Below are positions 1-5,599 of a stretch of 7,396 nt of DNA, one piece after another (positions within the stretch are counted from its first letter, which is position 1; each line of letters starts with the position of its first letter). This DNA comes from CAYZJD01 sp964478455 (GTDB taxonomy: Bacteria; Acidobacteriota; Terriglobia; Bryobacterales; Bryobacteraceae), in NCBI GenBank assembly GCA_964478455.1, contig CAYZJD010000240.1, positions 1 through 7,396 of the forward strand, given 5' to 3'. The notes under the pieces were generated by a model. That model saw only the letters and a list, made by a program, of their open reading frames with translations. It did not search any database and was not told the origin of the DNA. Position numbers and translations under genes: made by a program.

Positions 1-101
1 CGGACTGGCGCTGCTTGTGGGCCGCTCGGCGGGGCTGGTACCATGCCCTCTCGGACCTGCGATGGGGGCATCACCCGGCGGCGCAAGAACGGCGGCAATA
101 G
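1..101 (+). CDS. Possible 3' end of an upstream gene (partial, unidentified)
   Basis: Reading from base 3, 32 codons are open before a TAG at 99-101. The peptide is rich in Trp, Arg and His (it starts DWRCLWAARRGWYHALSDLR), and G or C fills most third codon positions. Over the same bases the frame of the next gene has a lower third-position GC content. This suggests that the true coding frame up to about base 99 is this one and that it ends inside the start region of the next gene, an overlap of 40 bases. The fragment is too short to assign a family. It resembles the basic, aromatic tail of some membrane-associated enzymes such as glycosyltransferases, but that is only an impression. It could equally be chance open frame. 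Confidence 0.35.
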   Translation, partial: DWRCLWAARRGWYHALSDLRWGHHPAAQERRQ

Positions 102-1069
102 CGCTCATTCTTGCTGCGGGCGCGTTTGCCCAGCCTAGGGCATCGTTGCCGCAGGCGAGTTTCGACTTCGGGCAGGTGGTGCGCGGCAGCCGCATCCAGC
201 GCGACTTCGTCCTCAAGAACCTCGGCGACGCGCCGCTGCGGATCGAGCGGGTCGGTCTCATTCCGCCGATCCTGCCGCGCGAGCGGCTGCCGGGCGTCGT
301 GCCGCCGGGCGGCCAGGCGACGCTGCGATTCGTCCTGGACACCCTCGAGTTGAACGGCCCGTACCGCGGCGCGGTCCACCTGTTTTTGAACGACCCGCGG
401 CTGCCGGTGCCCAGGCTACACTTCGGCAGCACGGTCCGCTCCACCATCGACCTGCTCCCGTCGCCGGTGGTGCGCGTTCTCGCCCGGCGCGGCTACGCGG
501 GGAGCGGTTCGGTGGAGATCGTGAGCCGCGAGAGCGAGCCGCTGCTCATTCAGAAAGTGGAGCACCCGGCGGGCCGGTTCACCACGGCGCTCGAAACCAT
601 CGAGCAGGGACGCCGCTACCGCCTCACGGTCAACATGAAGAAGGATGTCCCCGGCGGCGCGTCGCTCGATGAAATCCTCGTACGCACGTCGAGCAAGACG
701 ATGCCGGTTCTGCGCATCGCGGCGCAGACCGCAACCCTCGAACGCCTCTACCCCGATCCTGAGCGCCTGGATCTGGGCCAGCTCTCGCCGGCCGCCGCCC
801 GCGCGGGCAAGTCGCGGCGGCCGGTGGCGACCATCACCGTGCACGGGCTGAGCGGGCGCCCTGTGCCACTGCTGGCCCGCTCGGAGCTGGATTTCCTCAG
901 GCCGGAGACGCTCGCGGTGAAGCCGGGCGCGGATCCGCAGATCGCGGTTCATTTGATTCCGGAGCGGATGCGGCCGGGGCCGTTTAGTGGGAGGATCACG
1001 ATCTACAGCGCGAATCCGGCGTTTCCCAAGCTGCACGTAAGGGTGACCGGCACGGTGTCGGAGAAATGA
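62..1069 (+). CDS. Exported Ig-like protein, DUF1573-type, three tandem domains
   Basis: Predicted secreted or periplasmic protein of 335 residues; no enzymatic role is visible. I chose the ATG at 62 because it puts a signal peptide at the very N-terminus: Arg at residue 9, a hydrophobic run AAIALILAAGAFA, then a likely signal-peptidase site near AFA-Q. The same frame is open upstream to the window edge, including a GTG at 17, but that start would bury the signal. The mature part opens with FDFGQVVRGS followed by VLKNLGDAPLRIERV. This is the beta-sandwich pattern of DUF1573/ASH-like domains, in which a residue stretch 'FDFG..v.G' is followed by 'NxGdapL.I'. Three domains seem to follow each other, at about residues 34-125, 126-223 and 224-335. 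Each ends in a similar strand (PVPRLHFGS, MPVLRIAAQ, FPKLHVRVTG). The protein contains no cysteine, although DUF1573 members often have a conserved Cys pair. No Shine-Dalgarno is obvious. The next gene follows after 9 bp, so the two are probably co-transcribed. Confidence 0.75.
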   Translation: MGASPGGARTAAIALILAAGAFAQPRASLPQASFDFGQVVRGSRIQRDFVLKNLGDAPLRIERVGLIPPILPRERLPGVVPPGGQATLRFVLDTLELNGPYRGAVHLFLNDPRLPVPRLHFGSTVRSTIDLLPSPVVRVLARRGYAGSGSVEIVSRESEPLLIQKVEHPAGRFTTALETIEQGRRYRLTVNMKKDVPGGASLDEILVRTSSKTMPVLRIAAQTATLERLYPDPERLDLGQLSPAAARAGKSRRPVATITVHGLSGRPVPLLARSELDFLRPETLAVKPGADPQIAVHLIPERMRPGPFSGRITIYSANPAFPKLHVRVTGTVSEK

Positions 1070-1078
1070 GGCGTCAGG

Positions 1079-2071
1079 ATGACCAGCCGAGAACGAGTTT
1101 TCGCGCTGCTTGACGGAAAGCCGGTGGACCGGCCGCCGCTGATGCCGATCACGATGATGTTCGCAGCCGACCGCATCAGCGTCCCTTACGGCCGGTACGC
1201 GCTCGATCACCGCGTGATGGCCGAGGCGCAGATCCGGACCGCGGAGGAGTTCGGCTTCGACCACGTCTCCGGCATCACCGAAACGCGCGAAGCGCCCGAT
1301 TGCGGCGCGGCGATCCAGCTCTTCGAGGACCAGCCCTGGGCCATCGACGAGAAGCAGGCGCGCCTGGCGGAGAAAAGCGCGCTGAAGGACCTGCGGATGC
1401 CCGATCCGCGCGAGGCCCGGCACATGCGCGACCGGCTGGACGGGCTGGCGCTGATGAAACAGCGCTCGGGCGGGCAGAAGATCGTCGAAGGCTGGGTGGA
1501 AGGGCCGTGCGGCGCGAGCGCGGACCTGCGCGGCATCAACACGCTGATGCTCGACTTTCACGACGACCGCGAGTTCGTCATCGACCTGTTCGAGTTCGTC
1601 GTGGAGCTGGCGATCCGTTTCGGGCGCGCGCAGGTGGAGGCGGGCGCCGACGTTGTCGGGATTGGCGATCCGGCGGCGTCGCTGGTGGGGCCGCGGATCT
1701 ACGAGGAGTTCGTGTGGCCCTACGAGAAGAAGCTGGTGGACGGGCTGCGCGCGGCGCGGGCCAAGGTGCGCCTGCACATCTGCGGAAACACGCGGCGGGT
1801 TCTTGGACTCATCGGCCGGCTTGGCTGCGACATCGTGGACATCGACGCGGCCGTGCGGGTGGCGGAGGCGCGGGACAAGATGGGCCCGCGCCAGGTGCTG
1901 CTCGGCAATCTCGACCCGGTGCGCGTGCTGCGGAACGGAACGCCGGAGTCGGTGGCGGCCGCGGTCGAGGAATGCCGCCGCGAGGCCGGGCCGAATTACA
2001 TCATCGGGGCGGGCTGCGAAGTGGTGCGCGACACGCCGCTCGAGAACATCCGGGCGCTGGTGGCCAAGTAG
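1079..2071 (+). CDS. Uroporphyrinogen decarboxylase-family protein (MtaA/MtbA-like putative methyltransferase)
   Basis: This 330-residue protein has the length and pattern of the URO-D superfamily, a TIM-barrel family that includes HemE and the corrinoid:coenzyme M methyltransferases MtaA and MtbA. The zinc-site pattern of the methyltransferase branch is visible: His233-x-Cys235 in LHICGNTRRVL and Cys313 in GAGCEVVRDTPLENIRAL. Other family marks are the N-terminal SRERVFALLDGKPVDRPP, GADVVGIGDPAASLVGP and LLGNLDPV. The N-terminal HemE signature (PVWxMRQAGR) is absent, so a haem-pathway decarboxylase is unlikely. The inferred role is methyl transfer between a corrinoid protein and an acceptor in the cytoplasm; substrate and acceptor are unknown, and no corrinoid protein or activator lies in the window. 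The start is supported by GAGG at 1068-1071, which overlaps the previous gene's stop and leaves 7 bases before the ATG. Third-position GC is high, as in the neighbours. Confidence 0.88.
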   Translation: MTSRERVFALLDGKPVDRPPLMPITMMFAADRISVPYGRYALDHRVMAEAQIRTAEEFGFDHVSGITETREAPDCGAAIQLFEDQPWAIDEKQARLAEKSALKDLRMPDPREARHMRDRLDGLALMKQRSGGQKIVEGWVEGPCGASADLRGINTLMLDFHDDREFVIDLFEFVVELAIRFGRAQVEAGADVVGIGDPAASLVGPRIYEEFVWPYEKKLVDGLRAARAKVRLHICGNTRRVLGLIGRLGCDIVDIDAAVRVAEARDKMGPRQVLLGNLDPVRVLRNGTPESVAAAVEECRREAGPNYIIGAGCEVVRDTPLENIRALVAK

Positions 2072-2091
2072 GGCAGGTCCCTGACCTGCCC
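2071..2091. terminator. Hairpin in convergent gap, possible bidirectional terminator
   Basis: A perfect 9-bp stem (GGGCAGGTC at 2071-2079 with GACCTGCCC at 2083-2091) closes a 3-base loop. It begins on the last base of the UroD-like stop codon and fills most of the 28-bp gap to the converging sodA stop. Its position suits a terminator serving both genes. No T-tract follows on either strand, so classical intrinsic termination is not shown; it may only block transcripts or protect 3' ends. It could also be a copy of a dispersed palindromic repeat. Confidence 0.5.
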
Positions 2092-2099
2092 TTCGCGTG

Positions 2100-2714
2100 C
2101 TACTTCGCTGCCGCGAAACGGCGCTCGATTTCCTTCCAGTTCACGACGTTCCACCACGCCGCGACGTACTCGTTGCGCCGGTTCTGATACTTGAGGTAGT
2201 AGGCGTGCTCCCAGACATCAATGCCCATGACGGGGAGCTTGCCCTCCATGATCGGCGAATCCTGGTTGGCGGTCGAGGAGATCTCCAGTTTGCCCGAGGC
2301 ATCCTTGGTCAGCCACGCCCAGCCGGAGCCGAAGCGGCCCATGGCGGCGGCGGTGAACTTCTCCTTGAAGTTGTCGAAGTTCGAGAAGGCGCTGCTAATG
2401 GCCTCGGCCAGCTTGCCCGACGGCGCCCCGGCGGCGTTCGGCCCCATGATCTGCCAGAACATGGTGTGGTTGGCGTGCCCGCCGCCGTGGTTGCGCACGG
2501 CCGTCTTGATGGCCTCCGGGACCTTGGCAAGGTTGCCGGCGAGCAGATCCTCAATGCTGAGGCTGGCCAGGTCCGGCGCCGATTCCAGCGCCTTGTTGAC
2601 GTTGGTGACATAAGCGCCGTGGTGCTTGCCGTGGTGGATCTCCATCGTCAGCTTGTCGATGTACGGCTCCAGCGCATCGGTGGCATACGGCAGCGGTGCA
2701 AGAGTGAATGGCAT
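2100..2714 (-). CDS. sodA: Superoxide dismutase, manganese type
   Basis: Converts superoxide to oxygen and hydrogen peroxide. The 204-residue length is normal for the Fe/Mn family, and the sequence is collinear with it throughout. Metal ligands are visible: His27 (in MEIHHGKHHGAYV), His83 (in GGGHANHTMFW), Asp166 and His170 (in DVWEHAYYLKY). The Gly77-Gly78 pair before HANH and Gln151 in STANQDSP match manganese enzymes; iron enzymes carry the active-site Gln at the earlier position. A cambialistic enzyme is still possible. No signal peptide is seen, so it is probably cytoplasmic. The ATG is well supported: AGGAGG at 2720-2725 on the minus strand lies 5 bases upstream. The gene lies downstream of gatA in the same direction, but a 34-bp inverted repeat separates them. 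It is therefore probably transcribed separately, although I see no convincing -35/-10 pair in the 60 bp between the repeat and the start. Confidence 0.96.
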   Translation of the reverse strand: MPFTLAPLPYATDALEPYIDKLTMEIHHGKHHGAYVTNVNKALESAPDLASLSIEDLLAGNLAKVPEAIKTAVRNHGGGHANHTMFWQIMGPNAAGAPSGKLAEAISSAFSNFDNFKEKFTAAAMGRFGSGWAWLTKDASGKLEISSTANQDSPIMEGKLPVMGIDVWEHAYYLKYQNRRNEYVAAWWNVVNWKEIERRFAAAK

Positions 2715-2774
2715 CTAGCCCTCCTGTGTGTTGGTCTTTCTTTGTTACTGATGCCCGAACCCAGCGGGCGGATT

Positions 2775-2876
2775 CGAAAACCGGTGACAGGCTACGCAAT
2801 CCCCGATTTCTTTCACCCTTGTCGTCCGCCGGCTCCGGGCGGAATCGGGGATTGCGTAGCCTGTCACCGGTTTTCG
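2775..2876. repeat. 102-bp element with perfect 34-bp inverted arms
   Basis: The left arm (2775-2808) begins CGAAAACCGGTGACAGGC and ends CAATCCCCGATT. The right arm (2843-2876) is its exact reverse complement over all 34 bases. The spacer is also 34 bases (2809-2842); a small nested stem, TCCGCC (2825-2830) with GGCGGA (2838-2843), runs one base into the right arm. The element lies between gatA and sodA on the minus strand, and its right arm contains the gatA stop codon (2864-2866). It could fold into a very long hairpin that stops transcription after gatA. However, perfect arms of this length, without a T-tract, look more like a dispersed palindromic repeat or a MITE-like insertion than a terminator. 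I found no clear target-site duplication, and no second copy occurs in this window. Confidence 0.85.
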
Positions 2877-4312
2877 GCGCGCTCGAAGGCATCGGCGAGG
2901 CACAGCATGCCCGCCTCGTCGAAGTGCTTCGTCAGAATCTGCATGCCCACCGGCAGGCCCTCCGCGGTTTGCCCGCAGGGAACGCTCATGCACGGAATGC
3001 CCGCCAGCGACCCGGTAATCGTGTAAATGTCCGACAAGTACATCTCCAGCGGATCGTCGATCTTCTCGCCCAGCCTGAACGCCGGAAACGGCGAAACCGG
3101 CGTCACGATCGCGTCCACCTTCTCAAACGCCCCGGCGAAATCTCTGGCGATCAGCGCCCGCACCTTCTGCGCCTTGAGGTAGTAGGCATCGTAATAGCCG
3201 GCGCTGAGCACGTAGGTGCCGAGCATGATCCGCCGCTTGCATTCGGCCCCGAACCCTTCGCCGCGAGTGGCGCGGTACATCGCGATCAGCGTCTCACCCT
3301 CCTTCGACCGGCTGGTGTACCGCACGCCGTCGTAGCGCGCCAGGTTCGAGCTGGCCTCCGCCGTGCAGATGATGTAGTAGCACGGAATGGCGTAGTCGGT
3401 GGCCGGCAGGCTGATCTCGGCGATCTCGCAGCCGAGCTGCCTCAGCCGCTCCACGCCCTTCAGAATCAGCTCGCTCGTTTCGCCGGCCGCTCCCCGGAAG
3501 TACTCGCGCGGCAGGCCGACTCTCACGCCCTTGACGTTGCCGTCCAGCAGGCCGCAGTAATCCGGCACCGGCGCGAACGCCGAGGTCGAATCCATCTCGT
3601 CCCGTCCGGCGATCACACCGAGCAGGCGCGCCGCATCGCGCACCGAGCGCGCCAGCGGCCCGATGTGATCGAGCGAGCTGGCAAACGCGACCAGACCGTA
3701 GCGGGAAACGCGCCCGTAAGTCGGCGTGATCCCGACCGCGCCGCAGAAGGAGGCCGGCTGCCGGACGGAGCCGCCCGTGTCCGAGCCGAGAGCTAGCACC
3801 GCCGTGCCCTGAGCGACGGCGGCCGCCGAGCCGCCGCTCGAGCCTCCGGGCACACGGTCCGGCGCCACCGGATTGCGCACCAGGCCGAAGGCGGAGTTCT
3901 CCGTCGACGAACCCATGGCGAACTCGTCGCAGTTTGCCTTGCCGATGACGACGCCGCCGGCTTCCTCGATGCGCTTCACCGCGGTGGCGTCGTAAGGCGG
4001 GATGTAGTGTTCGAGCAGGCGCGAGGCGCAGGTGGTGCGCACCCCTTTGGTGAGGATGACGTCCTTGACCGCGACCGGCACGCCGGCCAGCGGCCCCGGC
4101 TCTTCGCCCCGGGCGACCTTTTCGTCGACGCGCCGCGCGCTCTCGAGCGCCCGCTCGTGGCAGAAATGCAGGTAAGCGCCCGTCTTGCCGTTCTCGGCCT
4201 CGGCAAAGCGCAGCGCCTCGGAGGCGAGCTCCACCGCGCTGAACCTGCGCGCCAGCAGGCCTTCGCGCACCGAGTCGATGCTCAGCGTGGGAATCGAGAA
4301 GCCGGCTGCCAT
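2864..4312 (-). CDS. gatA: Aspartyl/glutamyl-tRNA(Asn/Gln) amidotransferase subunit A
   Basis: Subunit A of GatCAB hydrolyses glutamine and sends the ammonia to GatB, which amidates misacylated Glu-tRNA(Gln) or Asp-tRNA(Asn). The 482-residue protein is an amidase-signature enzyme close to full length. The Ser-cisSer-Lys triad is visible: Lys83 in GVPVAVKDVI, Ser158 in PGGSSGGSAAAVA and Ser182 in DTGGSVRQPA. The spacing matches known GatA proteins. Family blocks GKANCDEFAMGSSTENSAFG and YVLSAGYYDAYYLKAQKVR are intact. The ATG follows the gatC stop by one base, so translation is probably coupled; GAGAAG in the end of gatC is a weak ribosome binding site. The C-terminus stops at FERAENR. Its last three codons and TGA come from the arm of the 2775-2876 inverted repeat, so the tail may be a few residues shorter than in relatives. 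gatB is not in the window. Confidence 0.96.
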   Translation of the reverse strand: MAAGFSIPTLSIDSVREGLLARRFSAVELASEALRFAEAENGKTGAYLHFCHERALESARRVDEKVARGEEPGPLAGVPVAVKDVILTKGVRTTCASRLLEHYIPPYDATAVKRIEEAGGVVIGKANCDEFAMGSSTENSAFGLVRNPVAPDRVPGGSSGGSAAAVAQGTAVLALGSDTGGSVRQPASFCGAVGITPTYGRVSRYGLVAFASSLDHIGPLARSVRDAARLLGVIAGRDEMDSTSAFAPVPDYCGLLDGNVKGVRVGLPREYFRGAAGETSELILKGVERLRQLGCEIAEISLPATDYAIPCYYIICTAEASSNLARYDGVRYTSRSKEGETLIAMYRATRGEGFGAECKRRIMLGTYVLSAGYYDAYYLKAQKVRALIARDFAGAFEKVDAIVTPVSPFPAFRLGEKIDDPLEMYLSDIYTITGSLAGIPCMSVPCGQTAEGLPVGMQILTKHFDEAGMLCLADAFERAENR

Positions 4313-4313
4313 G

Positions 4314-4613
4314 CTACTTCTCGATCACCTTGGGCACTTTGAAGCAGCCGGCCCCCGGCGTGGGCGCGTTGCGAAGAGCGTCCGCGTTGGCCAGCGTGGG
4401 CCGTTCGATGTCCTCGCGCAGCGTGGCCGTCTCCCCGGCCTCGTATAACACCTGCGCCATCGGCGCGACCTCGGTGGTGTCGAGCTCGTTCAGCTTGTCC
4501 ATGTAGGCCAGGATCTCGTCCAGCTCCGCCCGCATCCGGTGGACTTCGTCGTCCGTGAGGCGGAGGTTCGCCAGCCCTGCCACGTAGCGCACTTCCTGCT
4601 CGGTGATCTTCAA
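4314..4613 (-). CDS. gatC: Aspartyl/glutamyl-tRNA(Asn/Gln) amidotransferase subunit C
   Basis: Small subunit of GatCAB that wraps around the GatA-GatB interface and stabilises the complex. The 99 residues match the family's usual size of about 95-100. Typical features are the N-terminus KITEQEVRYVAGLANLRLTDDE, the helix ELDEILAYMDKLNELDT, then the extended LREDIERP and the C-terminal NAPTPGAGCFKVPKVIEK. The start codon is TTG (4613-4611), not ATG. It is supported by AGGAAGG 7 bases upstream and by the fact that GatC proteins normally begin at this point of the alignment. The start overlaps the stop of the upstream DciA-like gene as TTGA, a translational-coupling layout. The stop is one base before the gatA ATG. 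Confidence 0.95.
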   Translation of the reverse strand: MKITEQEVRYVAGLANLRLTDDEVHRMRAELDEILAYMDKLNELDTTEVAPMAQVLYEAGETATLREDIERPTLANADALRNAPTPGAGCFKVPKVIEK

Positions 4614-5005
4614 GCCGATGCCTTCCTGCGGTGTTCTTTGTAAATCCGCCGGAGCATGGGGTCCTCAATGCCATCGGCTTCATCGACCTGCACGGGCACG
4701 CGCTCCTCGCGCTGCGGCAGCCGGCGCGGCACGGCCACGCGGAATTCGATCTCGGTGATCAGAGGCTGGCCGAGGACCTGCTCGAGCCGCTTGAGGATTT
4801 GCCCGCGCAGCGTGAACAACTGCCGCTGCCAGATGGCGTCTTCGACTTCGACCACCAGCCGCGACCGCACGACGCCGACGGCCCGCGTGCGCGAGGCAAG
4901 CCGCTTGCCCACGGCCTCCGGCCACGCAGCCGTGGCCAGTTCGTGCGGGGAGACCGAGCCGCCGGGCAGCTTGAGCCTCGCGATGAGTCGGCCGGCGCGC
5001 TCCAT
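4610..5005 (-). CDS. dciA: DUF721 / DciA-like protein
   Basis: DciA is the ancestral loader or partner of the replicative helicase DnaB in bacteria that lack DnaC or DnaI; the family was long known as DUF721. The 131-residue protein shows the family core. Helical AAWPEAVGKRLASRTRAVGV (with Trp28) is followed by the strands SRLVVEVEDAIW and then, from Trp59, QRQLFTLRGQILKRLEQVLG. This gives the 'W..vvG..ia..t...l..g.L.V.v.d..W...L....' pattern. A charged C-terminal tail from about residue 90 (RRLPQREERV to YKEHRRKASA) is variable and probably flexible. The ATG at 5005 has no Shine-Dalgarno; a TACAAT on the minus strand at 5028-5023 would give a leader of about 10 bases. The stop overlaps the gatC start by 4 bases, so this is the first gene of a dciA-gatC-gatA operon. 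The helicase-loading role is inferred from the family; DUF721 members are diverse. Confidence 0.82.
   Translation of the reverse strand: MERAGRLIARLKLPGGSVSPHELATAAWPEAVGKRLASRTRAVGVVRSRLVVEVEDAIWQRQLFTLRGQILKRLEQVLGQPLITEIEFRVAVPRRLPQREERVPVQVDEADGIEDPMLRRIYKEHRRKASA
4621..4627 (-). promoter_or_regulatory. Ribosome binding site fixing the TTG start of gatC
   Basis: AGGAAGG on the minus strand lies inside the 3' end of the DciA-like gene, 7 bases before the TTG of gatC. It is the best Shine-Dalgarno match near that junction and is the main reason to accept the non-ATG start. Confidence 0.7.
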
Positions 5006-5038
5006 TTCGGACGGAAGTCAAAATTGTACCATGCGGGT
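5006..5038. promoter_or_regulatory. 33-bp divergent promoter region between dciA-like gene and maf
   Basis: Only 33 bases separate two divergent start codons, so the promoters must overlap each other or the coding regions. On the minus strand TACAAT (5028-5023) matches the -10 consensus at 5 of 6 positions and would place the transcript start about 10 bases before the dciA-like ATG. On the plus strand the overlapping TACCAT (5027-5032) matches 4 of 6 and would make maf almost leaderless. No good -35 box is seen for either. The stretch is locally AT-rich (CAAAATTGTA) compared with its surroundings. Confidence 0.35.
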
Positions 5039-5599
5039 ATGCTGATCCTTGCCTCGCAGTCGCCGCGGCGCCAGGAGATCCTCGCGCGCGCCGGAATCGC
5101 CTTCGTGGCCCGGCCGGCGGAGGTGGACGAGAGCATCATTGCGGGCGAGGATCCGCAAGCGCACGTGCGGCGGCTGGCGCGCGCCAAGGCGGAGGCGGTC
5201 CAGGCGGGGCCGTCCGACATCGTCCTCGGCGCGGACACGGTCGTGGTGGCAGGCGAAGAAATCCTCGGCAAGCCCGCCGGCCCCGAAGACGCGGCACGGA
5301 TGCTCGCCGCGCTCTCGGGACGGGAGCACGTGGTCCTCACCGGCGTCTGCCTGCGAAGCAAGGACCGCGTCGTGGTGGATGTGGAGAGCACGCGCGTCCG
5401 GTTCATCCCGCTATCGGATGCCGAAATCGCCGCCTATGTGGCCAGCGGCGAGCCGGTGGACAAGGCCGGCGCGTACGCCATCCAAGGGTTGGCGTCGAAA
5501 TTCATCGACCGCGTCGAGGGGTGTTACTTCAACGTAGTCGGACTGCCGGTTGCTCTAGTCTACCGGCATCTGAGGGAACTATGGGCGGAAGAATCCTGA
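5039..5599 (+). CDS. maf: Maf-family nucleoside triphosphate pyrophosphatase (dTTP/UTP type)
   Basis: House-cleaning enzyme that hydrolyses non-canonical or excess nucleoside triphosphates to monophosphate and pyrophosphate. The 186-residue length is typical. Motifs in order are the phosphate-binding ILASQSPRRQEIL (Ser6-Arg11), AKA (49-51), GADTVVV with catalytic Asp66, LGKP with Lys78, REHVVLTGV, and DKAGAYAIQG (141-150) with Gln149. The last motif matches the YhdE-type dTTPase/UTPase branch rather than the YceF branch, which has a different sequence there. The ATG at 5039 gives the canonical N-terminus MLILASQSPRR. The frame is open far upstream, but only because it is the complement of the dciA-like gene. 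No Shine-Dalgarno is visible. The 3' end overlaps the next gene by 19 bases. Confidence 0.95.
   Translation: MLILASQSPRRQEILARAGIAFVARPAEVDESIIAGEDPQAHVRRLARAKAEAVQAGPSDIVLGADTVVVAGEEILGKPAGPEDAARMLAALSGREHVVLTGVCLRSKDRVVVDVESTRVRFIPLSDAEIAAYVASGEPVDKAGAYAIQGLASKFIDRVEGCYFNVVGLPVALVYRHLRELWAEES

Noticed and set aside
17..61. GTG start at 17 for the Ig-like protein
   Set aside because: It would add 15 residues before a signal peptide that is well placed from the ATG at 62, and another frame looks more coding here.
416..1777. 453-codon open frame on the minus strand spanning two plus-strand genes
   Set aside because: It is the complement of two genes with clear homology and very high third-position GC, which removes stops on the opposite strand. 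Its product is Arg/His/Ala-rich with no recognisable domain.
1079..2071. Annotation as hemE (uroporphyrinogen decarboxylase)
   Set aside because: The N-terminal HemE signature PVWxMRQAGR is missing, and the zinc-site residues fit the methyltransferase branch.
2100..2714. Iron-type superoxide dismutase (sodB)
   Set aside because: Gly77-Gly78 and Gln151 match the manganese type; the early Gln typical of iron enzymes is absent.
2097..3026. 309-codon plus-strand open frame opposite sodA
   Set aside because: It is antisense to a full sodA with all metal ligands, then runs through the repeat into the end of gatA; a shadow frame.
2708..3796. 362-codon plus-strand open frame opposite gatA
   Set aside because: It lies antisense to the conserved gatA and crosses the inverted repeat; the product is low-complexity Arg-rich sequence without a family pattern.
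5027..5039. Small inverted repeat TACC/GGTA before maf as an operator
   Set aside because: Only 4 base pairs, expected by chance.
4631..5599. Extended version of maf starting about 400 bases earlier
   Set aside because: The extra 136 residues are antisense to the dciA-like gene, and the Maf family begins at the MLILASQSPRR segment.
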